From Aestuariivirga sp. (lineage in GTDB: Bacteria; Pseudomonadota; Alphaproteobacteria; Rhizobiales; Aestuariivirgaceae): a DNA stretch of 64,000 bases. The notes under the pieces were generated by a model. It was given only the letters and a program-made list of their open reading frames with translations, did no database searches and was not told the origin of the DNA. Shown here in pieces: positions 1 through 8,714 of the stretch (position 1 is its first letter; the number at the start of each line of letters is the position of its first letter). The stretch lies in assembly GCA_030680855.1 (NCBI GenBank), contig JAUXUN010000044.1, positions 1-64,000 of the forward strand, in the 5' to 3' direction. The position numbers were made by a program, and so were the translations under genes.

Positions 1-665
1 AGGGCTGATTCAACAATGTCGCGGTTGGTGGGCCATGAGGTTTCTGGCGGCGTGGCATTCCAGGCAGCGGCATCGAGCGGTGAAATATCCAAGATGTTCG
101 GTGGATAAATTCCCGTTACGCGCACAGGCCTTCCACGCAATTCCTGGCGTAGCGCATCTGTGAGGCCAGCCTGACCATGTTTCGATGCGATGTAGGCCAC
201 GGAAGCACCTTGCAGCGGCGTGTTGTGGATGCCGCTGGTTGAAACAATGTTGAGGATATCGCCGGCGCCGGATTTTTCGAGAAGCGGCAGAAGCCCGCGG
301 GTAAAAAGCAAAGTGCCGGTCACATTGCCGGTGATGGTGTTGGCGATGGCATAGGCATCGTGGCTATCCATGGCGCCGGGAAGCCACTGGGCGGCGTTGT
401 TGATGAGGATATCAAGGGGGGTGCCATCGTCGCGCATTTTCTTGGCGGCAAGGGTGGTCTGGCTGATGTCCGCCAAATCGATGTGAAGTGTTTCAGGGCG
501 TTTGCCGGTGCGCAGCTTGATTGAGCCGGCAAGCGATGTGAGATTTTCCATGTTGCGGCCGGTCATGATGACTTCCGCTCCGGCATCGGCCAGCACCACG
601 GCAAAGGCAGCGCCGAGGCCACGCCCGGCGCCGGTCACAATCACGCGTTTTCCCTTGAAGCCCAT
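1..665 (-). CDS. SDR family NAD(P)-dependent oxidoreductase (partial, C-terminus beyond the left edge)
   Basis: The reading frame is open from an ATG at 663-665 to the window edge, so about 221 N-terminal residues are present. It shows the short-chain dehydrogenase signature: glycine-rich cofactor motif TGAGRGLG at residues 11-18, the NNA structural motif in ILINNAAQW near residue 90, a Ser in IVSTSG near 143, and the catalytic YIASK (YxxxK, Tyr158/Lys162). The family reduces or oxidises carbonyl/hydroxyl groups using NAD(P); the substrate cannot be told from sequence. It lies 30 bases downstream of the MFS gene on the same strand, so the two may be co-transcribed. Confidence 0.88.
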   Translation of the reverse strand, partial: MGFKGKRVIVTGAGRGLGAAFAVVLADAGAEVIMTGRNMENLTSLAGSIKLRTGKRPETLHIDLADISQTTLAAKKMRDDGTPLDILINNAAQWLPGAMDSHDAYAIANTITGNVTGTLLFTRGLLPLLEKSGAGDILNIVSTSGIHNTPLQGASVAYIASKHGQAGLTDALRQELRGRPVRVTGIYPPNILDISPLDAAAWNATPPETSWPTNRDIVESA

Positions 666-695
666 GGGCCACGACCCTAACTTAAATTCTTCCGG

Positions 696-1841
696 TTAGT
701 AAGTGTCCGCGGCGCGGGCCCTGTTGCCAAATGCGGCGATGACGAGGGCTGACAAAACAATCAACCAGAAGGCGTGGCCAAGACTGGTGACTTCGGCGGC
801 AAAGCCAATCAGGGGCGGGCCCGCCAGGAAGCCAGCGTAGCCCAGCGTGGTGACGGCGGCGATGCCGCGCCCCGGCGCATCGGGTTCCAATCTTCCACCG
901 CCGGCAAACAATACGGGTGCTATATTGCCGATGCCAATTCCGGCAAAGGTGAAAGCCACTACCGCCGTCAGGAATGAGGAAACGCTGACGGCAAGGGCAA
1001 TGCTCACGGCGGTGAGAAGGGCGCTGGCGATCACCATGGGCACGGCGCCGAATTTCTGCCGCAGCCAGTCACCGGTGAAGCGCGATGCAGCCATGCCGCC
1101 GGAAAAGAAAGCATACCCCAGGCCCGCAGTTCCGGCATCAACCTTGAATTCCGCGGTAAAATAAATGGCGCTCCAGTCGAGCACGGAGCCTTCGGCCATG
1201 AGCGCCAGAAAACACAACAGGCCGAGACCGACGGTTGCCCTGGTGGGCCAGCCGAAATGGGTATCGGACAGGCCCTTATCGATGGTGCGGGGCAACAGGA
1301 ATTGAACAGCGATGAAAAGCATGACGAGACAGGCGGCACCGGCGAGCGCGATGTGGGTGAACTCGTCCATATGCTTCATGGCCCAGGCGCCGGCAAAGGC
1401 TCCCAGCATGCCGCCGACACTGAAGCCGCCGTGGAGCATGGACATGATCGGGCGTTTCGACGCCTTCTCAACCGCGATGCCATGGGCGTTCATGGCGACG
1501 TCCATGCTGCCGATGAGGGCGCCGAGAAGATAGCCCATGATGGCGAAGGGAATGAGCGTAGGTGCCGTGACCGGGCCGGCAAAGGCAAGGCAGAACAGAG
1601 CGCCCGTGACCAGGGCGACACGGGAGCTGCCATAGCGGTTGATCATGGCTCCGGTCAGCGGCATGGCAGTTACGGCGCCGGCGGCGATGGCCAAAAGCGC
1701 CAAGCCAAATACGCCGGGGCCTACGTCGAGGCGTTCCTTGGCCAGGGGAATGTGCGGCACCCATGAACCCACCATGATTCCATGCAGCAAAAAGAGCGTG
1801 AACGTGGCCCAGCTTGCCTGGGCCGGCGTATTGGTTTTCAT
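696..1841 (-). CDS. MFS transporter
   Basis: Predicted inner-membrane carrier of the major facilitator superfamily, 381 residues, with about 12 hydrophobic segments and the small-residue-rich pattern of MFS_1 proteins. The loop after the second segment carries GAMINRYGSSRV, a variant of the MFS motif A. The overall pattern recalls YbjJ/fucose-permease-like carriers, but the substrate is unknown. The frame is open up to 1922, but the residues added there are Cys/Pro-rich and unlike a transporter N-terminus, so I start at the ATG at 1839-1841 (MKTNTPAQ). It probably shares a transcript with the downstream SDR gene and is transcribed divergently from the PAP2 gene. Confidence 0.82.
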   Translation of the reverse strand: MKTNTPAQASWATFTLFLLHGIMVGSWVPHIPLAKERLDVGPGVFGLALLAIAAGAVTAMPLTGAMINRYGSSRVALVTGALFCLAFAGPVTAPTLIPFAIMGYLLGALIGSMDVAMNAHGIAVEKASKRPIMSMLHGGFSVGGMLGAFAGAWAMKHMDEFTHIALAGAACLVMLFIAVQFLLPRTIDKGLSDTHFGWPTRATVGLGLLCFLALMAEGSVLDWSAIYFTAEFKVDAGTAGLGYAFFSGGMAASRFTGDWLRQKFGAVPMVIASALLTAVSIALAVSVSSFLTAVVAFTFAGIGIGNIAPVLFAGGGRLEPDAPGRGIAAVTTLGYAGFLAGPPLIGFAAEVTSLGHAFWLIVLSALVIAAFGNRARAADTY

Positions 1842-2029
1842 GGTGATTCCCAGTTTTTTGAGCCTGAATAGCGTGGCGGGCGGCAATAACCAATGGCTGT
1901 TGGTGCAGGGGCAGGGGTGCATGGGCCGAATGAACTTAACCTGACATTTACCCTGGACTCCATGGCGGCTTAACCAATTCTAAGCCGGTTCTGGCCATAT
2001 TGGCCGCCGATTGAACAATCGGGTGGTGA
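1842..2029. promoter_or_regulatory. Divergent intergenic region between MFS and PAP2 genes
   Basis: These 188 bases carry no convincing gene and must hold the promoters of both divergent genes. Two TTAAC-containing stretches occur, at 1936-1950 (TTAA, 7 bases, TTTA) and about 1971-1985; they resemble but do not match a CtrA box. No clear -35/-10 pair was assigned. Confidence 0.35.
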
Positions 2030-3163
2030 ATGATGGAAATGCCTGCCGCAGCCGCAAACTTCAAGACCAATGCTGTGCCGGCAAACGGGTTTTTCCGCCT
2101 CTTTCGCCAAAGCATTTCAGCTCATGCCATTTTTATCATGATTGCCGCTGCCTACAACGCCGGCTTCCTGATTCTGCTGCGCCTGCACCCCGACATCGTT
2201 CCAACCGGCCTTCTGGTATCCGCTATCGGGTTCACCGCGCTTTCGGTTGTTTTCATATTTCTGTGCGTATTCATCATGCGGTTTTATCACATTGCGACAG
2301 TTGTGAAACCGGAGCGGCCCATCCCGGCGCTGGCGAGGGACATCACGAAATACCTCACCAGCAAAAACCGGTTGGCCAATGGCATTCCCATGGTCCTGAT
2401 CATGATGTTCTTCATGTATGTATTTGCAAATGTGAAGGCGGCCATTCCAATCCTGAATCCCCTTTCATGGGACACATATTTCTCCGAGCTGGACCGGGCA
2501 ATGCATTTTGGCACACTGCCATGGGTGTGGCTGCAGCCCCTCCTAGGCTATGCGCCGATCACCTTTCTCATCAATATCAACTATAATCTTTGGTTCCTCG
2601 TGACCTGGATGATGTGGGTGCATTTCGCCTTTGCCGACAAGCCAAGCGAACTCCGCACCCGGTTTTTCCTGAGTTTCTTCGCCATGTGGGTGTTTATCGG
2701 CGGCGTGCTGGCGGTTTGGTTTTCATCGGCCGGCCCTTGCTTCTACGGCCGGCTGGGACTCACGCCTGACCCTTATGCGGATCTCATGGCCTATTTGCGC
2801 GGCGTGAACGAGGTGCTGCCGATCTGGGCGCTGCCGGTGCAAGATGAGCTGTGGCAAGGCTATGTTGACAATTCGGTCATCGTAAGAGGCATCTCCGCCA
2901 TGCCTTCCATGCACAATGGCTCAGCCCTGCTGTTTGCCCTTGCGGGCTACAAGGTGAGCCGTTTTGCCGGCCATCTGCTCAGTGCCCACGCGATCCTGAT
3001 TTTTATAGGCTCCATTCATCTGGGCTGGCATTACGCGGTGGACAGCTATCTGGCCTGGGCGCTTACACTGGTGATCTGGTTTGCCGTGGCGCCTATATCG
3101 CGCTGGTGGCACAGCACGGCGGCGCAGGGCGACTTTGACCGCGCCTTGACGTCGGGTGCCTAG
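2030..3163 (+). CDS. PAP2 superfamily phosphatase / AUR1-like membrane protein
   Basis: A 377-residue polytopic membrane protein. Two of the PAP2 acid-phosphatase motifs are visible: MPSMHNG near residues 290-296 (the PSxH motif with catalytic His) and HLGWHYAVDSY near 332-342 (the HxxxD motif). This spacing and the PSMH variant resemble the PAP2_3 / AUR1 (inositol phosphorylceramide synthase) branch more than soluble acid phosphatases. The likely substrates are lipid phosphates or phospholipid head groups at the membrane. ATG codons at 2030 and 2033 are both possible; GGTGG just upstream gives a weak ribosome site. Function beyond lipid-phosphate chemistry is inference. Confidence 0.8.
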   Translation: MMEMPAAAANFKTNAVPANGFFRLFRQSISAHAIFIMIAAAYNAGFLILLRLHPDIVPTGLLVSAIGFTALSVVFIFLCVFIMRFYHIATVVKPERPIPALARDITKYLTSKNRLANGIPMVLIMMFFMYVFANVKAAIPILNPLSWDTYFSELDRAMHFGTLPWVWLQPLLGYAPITFLININYNLWFLVTWMMWVHFAFADKPSELRTRFFLSFFAMWVFIGGVLAVWFSSAGPCFYGRLGLTPDPYADLMAYLRGVNEVLPIWALPVQDELWQGYVDNSVIVRGISAMPSMHNGSALLFALAGYKVSRFAGHLLSAHAILIFIGSIHLGWHYAVDSYLAWALTLVIWFAVAPISRWWHSTAAQGDFDRALTSGA

Positions 3164-3234
3164 CAAAGTTTAGCTTCACTTTGGCAGGGAATTTTTACAG
3201 TATGAGGCACTTCTCACCCTAGGGGATTGCCTCC

Positions 3235-4860
3235 ATGTCCATCTATGACGTCGACCTCGACAAGACGGCCGCCAATTACCAGCCGCTAACTCCCCTCTCG
3301 TTCCTGGCCCGGTCGGCTTCGGTCTATCCCGAACACACTGCAATAATCCACGGCAAGCAGCGCACGAGTTATGCGGCGTTCTACGCGCGGGCGCGGAAGT
3401 TGGCTTCGGCCCTGGTGAAGGCCGGCATCAAGAAGGGCGATACGGTTTCGGCAATTCTCGCCAATACGCCGGCGATGCTGGAATGCCATTACGGCGTGCC
3501 GATGATGGGAGGGGTTCTCAACACGCTCAACACGCGCCTTGATGCGGCAACAATCGGCTTTTCCCTGGATCATGCCGAAACGAAATTGCTGATTGTTGAC
3601 AAGGAGTTCGCAGGGCTTGCTGAGGCCGCGATTCAACTGATGAAGGGGTCAAAACCCATCGTTGTCGATTATGTCGATCCGGAGTTTCCGGTGGAGGGCG
3701 CACGGCTGAGCTCGATCGAGTACGAGCAGTTCGTCTCAGGCGGGGACGCGGACTTTGAGTGGCTCTGGCCAGCAGATGAATGGGAGGCCATTTCGCTGAA
3801 CTATACCTCGGGGACGACGGGAAATCCCAAGGGCGTGGTCTACCATCACCGGGGCGCCTATCTCATGGGTTCGGGCAATGTGCTGGCGGGGAACCTGCCC
3901 AGGCATCCCGTCTATCTCTGGACTTTGCCGATGTTCCACTGCAATGGCTGGTGTTTCCCTTGGGCGATTTCGCTGGTGGCAGGCACCCATGTGACGCTGC
4001 GTTGGGTGCGCTCGAACCTGATTTGGAACGCGTTGGCAGACAACAATGTCACGCACCTCTGCGGCGCGCCGATTGTGATGTCCACCATTCTCAATGCACC
4101 CGAAACTGAAAAGCGCCGGCTTGCCCATACGGTGCAGTTCCTGACGGCCGCCGCGCCGCCGCCGGAAGCGGTGCTTTCGGCCATGGCGGAGCAGGGTTTC
4201 AATGTCACGCATCTCTATGGCCTTACCGAAACCTATGGCCCTGCCACGGTGAATGACTGGAAGGCGGAGTGGGAGGCGCTCGATGGCCCGGCGCGGGCCA
4301 AGATGAAATCGCGGCAGGGCGTGCGCTATCATCCCCTTGAGGATTTGACCGTGATGGATCCCGAAACCATGGAGCGGGTTCCCGCCGATGGCGAAACGTT
4401 GGGTGAGGTGATGTTCCGCGGCAATGTGGTGATGAAGGGCTATCTCAAAAATCCCAAGGCCACGGCGGAAGCCTTCAAGGGCGGCTGGTTCCATTCCGGC
4501 GATCTCGGCGTGATGCACGCGGACCAATACATCCAGCTCAAGGACCGCTCGAAGGACATCATCATTTCAGGGGGCGAGAATATTTCCTCCATCGAAGTGG
4601 AGGACTGCCTCTACAAGCACCCCGCCATTCAGGCGGCGGCGGTTGTGGCCAAGCCCGACGAGAAATGGGGCGAAACGCCCTGCGCCTTTGTGGAATTGAA
4701 ACCGGGAAAGGCGGCGAGCGCGGAAGACATTCTGGAATGGTGCCGCAACGGCCTGGCGAAATTCAAGGTGCCGAAATATGTGGTGTTCACGGAACTGCCG
4801 AAGACCAGCACGGGGAAAATACAAAAATACAAACTGAGGGAGAAGGCGAAGGAAGTTTGA
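3235..4860 (+). CDS. Acyl-CoA synthetase (AMP-binding, acyl-activating enzyme type)
   Basis: A 541-residue ANL-superfamily adenylating enzyme that would activate a carboxylic acid to acyl-AMP and then to the CoA thioester. Core motifs are present: YTSGTTGNPKG (P-loop, about residues 189-199), LTETYGP (about 329), the hinge region SGGENISSIEVE (about 443) and the C-terminal TGKIQKYKLRE with catalytic Lys (about 526). YHHRGAYLM after the P-loop is typical of the plant AAE/DmdB-like subgroup, which uses short- or medium-chain acids, so methylthiopropionate, short-chain or aromatic acids are all possible. The next gene starts one base after its stop, so a cupin is co-expressed. Confidence 0.9.
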   Translation: MSIYDVDLDKTAANYQPLTPLSFLARSASVYPEHTAIIHGKQRTSYAAFYARARKLASALVKAGIKKGDTVSAILANTPAMLECHYGVPMMGGVLNTLNTRLDAATIGFSLDHAETKLLIVDKEFAGLAEAAIQLMKGSKPIVVDYVDPEFPVEGARLSSIEYEQFVSGGDADFEWLWPADEWEAISLNYTSGTTGNPKGVVYHHRGAYLMGSGNVLAGNLPRHPVYLWTLPMFHCNGWCFPWAISLVAGTHVTLRWVRSNLIWNALADNNVTHLCGAPIVMSTILNAPETEKRRLAHTVQFLTAAAPPPEAVLSAMAEQGFNVTHLYGLTETYGPATVNDWKAEWEALDGPARAKMKSRQGVRYHPLEDLTVMDPETMERVPADGETLGEVMFRGNVVMKGYLKNPKATAEAFKGGWFHSGDLGVMHADQYIQLKDRSKDIIISGGENISSIEVEDCLYKHPAIQAAAVVAKPDEKWGETPCAFVELKPGKAASAEDILEWCRNGLAKFKVPKYVVFTELPKTSTGKIQKYKLREKAKEV

Positions 4861-4861
4861 G

Positions 4862-5368
4862 ATGGCCAGGCCTGAGGAGTCCGCGCAAATTGTAGCCCAT
4901 TTCAGCGAGATCGAGGGAGATGACAGCTGGAGCTATCCGAATTCCGCTGAACGTTTTGCATTCGGTGCAGCATTTTCCAAACAGTTTGGACTCATGCGGC
5001 TCGGCATCCATCACGAGCGTCTGCCACCCGGCCGCCGCGTTTCCTGGCCACATGCGGAGGCCGATGAAGAGGAGTTCATCTATGTAATCGAGGGGACACC
5101 TGATGTCTGGATCGATGGACATCTCAGGCGTCTGAAGCCGGGTGATGGCGTGGGATTTCCCGCAGGCACGGGCATTGCCCACACATTTCTCAATAATTCT
5201 GAAAGTGACGTGAGGCTATTGGTTGTTGGTGAGGCATCCCGGGAACGCAGCCGGATTGACTACCCACTTCACCCAGCGCGAAATTCGGAAATTGGTGAGA
5301 GGCATTGGAAGGATAAGCCGGAGAGGAAACTCGGATCTCATAATGGCCTTCCGGACAAACCGAGATAG
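4862..5368 (+). CDS. Cupin domain-containing protein
   Basis: A 168-residue protein with one small beta-barrel cupin domain in its centre. The first cupin motif is visible around RVSWPHAEADEEEFIYVIEG (His and Glu metal ligands) and the second around GDGVGFPAGTGIAHTFLNN (Pro, Gly and His). Such stand-alone cupins can be metal-dependent enzymes or small-ligand binders; nothing here decides which. The start ATG is one base after the acyl-CoA synthetase stop, so the pair is a two-gene operon and the cupin may act on a related acid. The C-terminus is Lys/Arg-rich and poorly conserved in appearance. Confidence 0.82.
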   Translation: MARPEESAQIVAHFSEIEGDDSWSYPNSAERFAFGAAFSKQFGLMRLGIHHERLPPGRRVSWPHAEADEEEFIYVIEGTPDVWIDGHLRRLKPGDGVGFPAGTGIAHTFLNNSESDVRLLVVGEASRERSRIDYPLHPARNSEIGERHWKDKPERKLGSHNGLPDKPR

Positions 5369-5481
5369 AACTGGATAACCGCCTCGGGGGCGGCCATGGA
5401 GTGTCAATTCAAAACATAAAATGGAATTAAGTGGCAGGGAGAGAGCCTTCCCGCTTCAGTAAAATTTGAGTTTAATATTTG

Positions 5482-5661
5482 TCAGGCGGCGTGAGGCTGG
5501 GCTTCGAGCCTGGTGATTTCGTCTTTTATCTTGAGTTTTCGGCGCTTGATTTCGGCGATTTCCTGGTCGGTGGAGGCCGGATGGGCGATTGCATCGGCCA
5601 ATTCCGTTTCTAATGCTTTATGCTTGGAGATCAATTCACTCAAGTGGGCCTGAAGGGTCAT
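5482..5661 (-). CDS. DUF465 (YdcH-like) small coiled-coil protein
   Basis: A 59-residue, highly charged helical protein. The pattern HLSELISKHKALETELADA, then EIAEIKRRKLKIKDEITRLE, is the DUF465/YdcH signature: two short helices that form a hairpin-like coiled coil. The start is the ATG at 5659-5661 because GGAGG lies seven bases upstream; an in-frame TTG directly before it is less likely. The family function is not established. It faces away from a second DUF465 gene at 5789. Confidence 0.8.
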   Translation of the reverse strand: MTLQAHLSELISKHKALETELADAIAHPASTDQEIAEIKRRKLKIKDEITRLEAQPHAA

Positions 5662-5788
5662 CAATATCCTCCGCTAGTGCTCAAGTTAACGACAGCATGA
5701 TGACATAGAGTTGGGGGCTTGTCGAACGCCTTTCAAGGGCATAGTTGAAGAGGTTTGAAATCAAGGCTTTGGGAGCGGGTTGGGGCCT

Positions 5789-5995
5789 ATGGACACGTTG
5801 CAGGAGGTGGCACTTCGGTCAAAGCTGCAGAATTTGCTGCAGCAGCACCGCGACCTCGATACGGCCATTTCCTCGCTGGAAGAAAGCGGAACGGGCGACC
5901 AACTGCAATTGCGGCGGCTGAAAAAAATGAAGCTCGACCTGAAAGATCAGATACAAAAGATCGAGAACATGCTGATTCCCAATATTATCGCGTGA
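5789..5995 (+). CDS. DUF465 (YdcH-like) small coiled-coil protein
   Basis: A 68-residue charged helical protein: [19 protein letters not shown] followed by [19 protein letters not shown] fits the DUF465 family. I start at the ATG at 5789 (MDTLQEV); an in-frame TTG lies three codons earlier. It ends 13 bases before purE and probably heads the purE-purK transcript, an arrangement often seen in alphaproteobacteria. It is a diverged paralogue of the reverse-strand gene ending at 5661. No function is known. Confidence 0.8.
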   Translation: MDTLQEVALRSKLQNLLQQHRDLDTAISSLEESGTGDQLQLRRLKKMKLDLKDQIQKIENMLIPNIIA

Positions 5996-6008
5996 AAGGC
6001 CGGACATC

Positions 6009-6497
6009 TTGAAAGCACCTGTTGCCATTGTCATGGGAAGCCAATCGGACTGGGCCACGATGAAGCATGCGGCGGAGATTCTCGACGCGCTGGGCGTGGC
6101 CCATGACTCGCGCATCGTTTCGGCCCACCGGACACCCAAGCGGCTTTATGATTTTGCCGGGAGCGCCAAGGCCGAGGGAATCAAGGTGATCATCGCAGGG
6201 GCCGGCGGGGCGGCACATTTGCCGGGGATGGTGGCGGCCCTGACGGTGCTCCCGGTGTTTGGGGTGCCGGTGGAATCAAAGGCGCTGTCGGGGCAGGACT
6301 CGCTGCTATCGATTGTGCAGATGCCCGCGGGCATTCCGGTGGGCACCCTGGCCATTGGCAAGGCGGGCGCCATCAATGCCGGGCTGCTTGCGGCCAGCGT
6401 TCTGGCGCTGAGCGATAAGGCCCTTGCCAAGCGGCTTGAGGCCTGGCGCGAGAAGCAGACGGCGGGTGTTGCCACTACGCCGAAGGACGATGCCTGA
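6009..6497 (+). CDS. purE: 5-(carboxyamino)imidazole ribonucleotide mutase PurE
   Basis: This class I PurE (162 residues) moves the carboxyl group of N5-CAIR to C4, giving CAIR in de novo purine synthesis. The N-terminal [11 protein letters not shown] (phosphate/ribose site) and IVSAHRTP (catalytic His) are diagnostic, as is [12 protein letters not shown]. Length fits the bacterial family. The start is a TTG at 6009-6011, because no in-frame ATG exists before the GSQSDW motif. The stop overlaps the purK start by one base, so the two enzymes of the step are translationally coupled. Confidence 0.97.
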   Translation: MKAPVAIVMGSQSDWATMKHAAEILDALGVAHDSRIVSAHRTPKRLYDFAGSAKAEGIKVIIAGAGGAAHLPGMVAALTVLPVFGVPVESKALSGQDSLLSIVQMPAGIPVGTLAIGKAGAINAGLLAASVLALSDKALAKRLEAWREKQTAGVATTPKDDA

Positions 6498-7579
6498 TGC
6501 GCCTTGCGAAACCCTTAGCGCCGGGTTCAACGATTGGCATTTTCGGCGGCGGGCAACTGGGGCGCATGCTGGCGCTGGCGGCGGGCCAGCTTGGATTTAA
6601 GTGCCACATTTTCGCGCCGGAAGAAGACAGCCCGGCGTTTCAGGTTTCCGCCGCGCACACGGTTGCGGGCTACCACGACTTCGCCGCGCTGGAGACGTTT
6701 GCAAAAAAGGTCGATGTCGTCACCTATGAATTCGAAAATGTGCCCAGCGACACGGCGGCTTTTCTCGAATCGCAGGCCTTGCTTGCGCCAAGTTCGGCAG
6801 CACTCAGGACGGCGCAGGACCGGATTGACGAAAAGATCTTCATCGCCGGTCTGGGAATTCCGGTTGCACCCTTCGCGGCGGTAAATTCCGAAGCTGACCT
6901 GCACAACGCGATTGCCCGGATCGGCAGGCCCGCAGTGCTAAAGACACGACGCTTCGGTTATGACGGCAAGGGCCAGACCAAGATTGCCGCCGATACATCC
7001 ACTGGCGTGGCCTGGGCGGAAATCGGCAAGGCGCCCGCCATTCTTGAAGGGTTCATTTCCTTCAACAAGGAAATCTCGGTGATAGCAGCCCGGGGCTGGG
7101 GCGGGGTGATTGCGGTTTATGACGTTCCGGAGAATCACCACGAAAACCACATCCTCAAGACCTCGACGGTTCCGGCCGGTATTTCACGGGCCACGGCGGA
7201 AGAGGCGCGCGAGGTGGCGCGGACCATCATCGCGGCCTTGGACTATGTGGGCGTGATGGGCATTGAGATGTTCGTTTCAGGCACCAAACTGATCGTTAAC
7301 GAATTTGCCCCGCGGGTCCACAATTCCGGCCATTGGACCCAGGATGCCTGCGTGGTTTCGCAGTTTGAGCAGCATATCCGGGCCATTTGCGGCTGGCCGC
7401 TGGGCTCAACGGAGCGGCATTCCAATGTGGTGATGCATAATATTTTGGGCGGGGAAAGCGCCCGATGGGCGGAATATGGGGCTTCCGCCCGTACGGGGGT
7501 GCATTTCTACGGCAAGGCGGAAGCCCGGCGGGGGCGGAAGATGGGCCATATAAATGTGCTGACCCCTCGACAGGGATGA
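6497..7579 (+). CDS. purK: 5-(carboxyamino)imidazole ribonucleotide synthase PurK
   Basis: An ATP-grasp enzyme of 360 residues that makes N5-CAIR from AIR, bicarbonate and ATP, the substrate of PurE. The Rossmann-like start IGIFGGGQLGRMLALAA, the TYEFENVP segment (about residue 77), the KTRRFGYDGKGQ loop (about 150) and NEFAPRVHNSGHWT (about 268) are characteristic of PurK. The ATG shares a base with the purE stop (TGATG). Together with PurE it gives the ATP-dependent two-step carboxylation route typical of bacteria. Confidence 0.97.
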   Translation: MRLAKPLAPGSTIGIFGGGQLGRMLALAAGQLGFKCHIFAPEEDSPAFQVSAAHTVAGYHDFAALETFAKKVDVVTYEFENVPSDTAAFLESQALLAPSSAALRTAQDRIDEKIFIAGLGIPVAPFAAVNSEADLHNAIARIGRPAVLKTRRFGYDGKGQTKIAADTSTGVAWAEIGKAPAILEGFISFNKEISVIAARGWGGVIAVYDVPENHHENHILKTSTVPAGISRATAEEAREVARTIIAALDYVGVMGIEMFVSGTKLIVNEFAPRVHNSGHWTQDACVVSQFEQHIRAICGWPLGSTERHSNVVMHNILGGESARWAEYGASARTGVHFYGKAEARRGRKMGHINVLTPRQG

Positions 7580-7670
7580 CGGGCTGTGGTACGCCACGCC
7601 AACTTTTGAGCGACCCCTATCCGGGGCCCCTTTCAAACAAATTAAACTTTGACCAAATTTGAGGTAGCAC

Positions 7671-7949
7671 TTGCAAGTCGTAGTCCGTGACAACAATGTC
7701 GACCAGGCCCTGAAGGTTCTCAAGAAAAAGATGCAGCGTGAGGGCATTTTCCGCGAGATGAAGCTGCGCGGACATTTTGAGAAGCCATCGGAGAAGAAGG
7801 CCCGCGAGAAGGCGGAAGCGGTGCGCCGCACCCGCAAGCTGGCCCGCAAGAAGCTGCAGCGCGAAGGCCTTCTGCCTATGCCCAAGAAGATCGAGAAGCC
7901 CAAGCGCTTTGGCGCGGGCGGCGGCGCCAGTACTGGCGGCGCGTTCTAA
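7671..7949 (+). CDS. rpsU: 30S ribosomal protein S21
   Basis: A 92-residue basic protein of the small ribosomal subunit, involved in mRNA base-pairing at initiation. [19 protein letters not shown] at the N-terminus and [20 protein letters not shown] are typical of alphaproteobacterial S21. The tail is Gly/Ala-rich after a Lys/Arg block. The start is TTG (7671) with GAGGT eight bases upstream; there is no earlier ATG in frame. It stands alone after purK (91-base gap) and is followed by a strong terminator. Confidence 0.96.
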   Translation: MQVVVRDNNVDQALKVLKKKMQREGIFREMKLRGHFEKPSEKKAREKAEAVRRTRKLARKKLQREGLLPMPKKIEKPKRFGAGGGASTGGAF

Positions 7950-7975
7950 GCCAGTTCAAGTTATTAATTTTGAAG

Positions 7976-8002
7976 GCCGTGGAAAATCCCCACGGCTTTT
8001 TT
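7976..8002 (+). terminator. Rho-independent terminator of rpsU
   Basis: A perfect 7-bp stem (GCCGTGG at 7976-7982, CCACGGC at 7990-7996) with a 7-base loop is followed directly by six T residues. It starts 27 bases after the rpsU stop. Confidence 0.92.
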
Positions 8003-8038
8003 CTTGCCTGACAGGCGGAACATCCGCCAATAATAACC

Positions 8039-8713
8039 ATGGCCACGCTGCATGAAAGCTGGAAGGTGCCGCTTCAGGAGGAGTTCGATGCGCCCTATAT
8101 GGCGGCGCTGAAGGACTTTCTGGTTGCCGAGCGGGACAAGGGCAAGCGGATTTTTCCTAAGGGTTCCGAGTGGTTCCATGCACTTGATGCGACGCCGCTT
8201 GAACAGGTGCGGGTGGTGATCCTGGGGCAGGATCCCTATCACGGGGAAGGCCAAGCCCACGGGCTTTGTTTTTCGGTGAAGCCGGGGGTGCGGCCGCCGC
8301 CGTCGCTCATCAACATTTACAAGGAAATGAAAAGCGACCTTGGTTTGGAGCCGCCGACCCATGGAAACCTTGAGGCCTGGGCAAGGCAGGGCGTGCTGCT
8401 GCTCAATGCGGTTCTCACGGTGGAGGCGGGGCTTGCGGCTTCGCATCAGGGCAAGGGCTGGGAACGCTTTACCGATGCGGTGATCCGGCTGGTGAACGAC
8501 CAGCCGCGGCCCGTGGTGTTTATCCTGTGGGGTGCTTACGCGCAGCGGAAGGCGGCTTTCGTGGATCGCCAGCGGCATCTGGTGCTGGCCTCGGCACATC
8601 CATCACCGCTCTCGGCGCATAATGGTTTTTTCGGTTCGCGGCCGTTTTCAAAGGCGAATGAGTTTCTGCTAGCCAATGGGCAAAATCCGATCGATTGGGA
8701 TTTGGGAAAGTAA
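8039..8713 (+). CDS. ung: Uracil-DNA glycosylase (family 1)
   Basis: A 224-residue family-1 UDG that removes uracil from DNA at the start of base-excision repair. The catalytic motif GQDPYHGEGQAHGLCFS (Asp water-activating, about residues 62-78) and the DNA-intercalating HPSPLSAHNGFFG loop (about 187-199) are intact. Length is normal for the family. It starts just after the rpsU terminator, so it should have its own promoter. It ends two bases from the convergent inositol-monophosphatase-family gene. Confidence 0.97.
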   Translation: MATLHESWKVPLQEEFDAPYMAALKDFLVAERDKGKRIFPKGSEWFHALDATPLEQVRVVILGQDPYHGEGQAHGLCFSVKPGVRPPPSLINIYKEMKSDLGLEPPTHGNLEAWARQGVLLLNAVLTVEAGLAASHQGKGWERFTDAVIRLVNDQPRPVVFILWGAYAQRKAAFVDRQRHLVLASAHPSPLSAHNGFFGSRPFSKANEFLLANGQNPIDWDLGK

Positions 8714-8714
8714 A

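Noticed and set aside
1842-1922. Upstream extension of the MFS gene
   Set aside because: The added residues are not membrane-like or conserved in appearance; ATG at 1841 gives a standard MFS N-terminus.
1936-1950. Possible CtrA box between MFS and PAP2 genes (TTAA-N7-TTTA)
   Set aside because: One half is imperfect, the TTAACCAT form is absent, and the genes have no cell-cycle link.
7590-7630. CCCC/GGGG-containing short inverted repeat before rpsU
   Set aside because: Stem of four to five pairs only; likely chance in GC-rich DNA.
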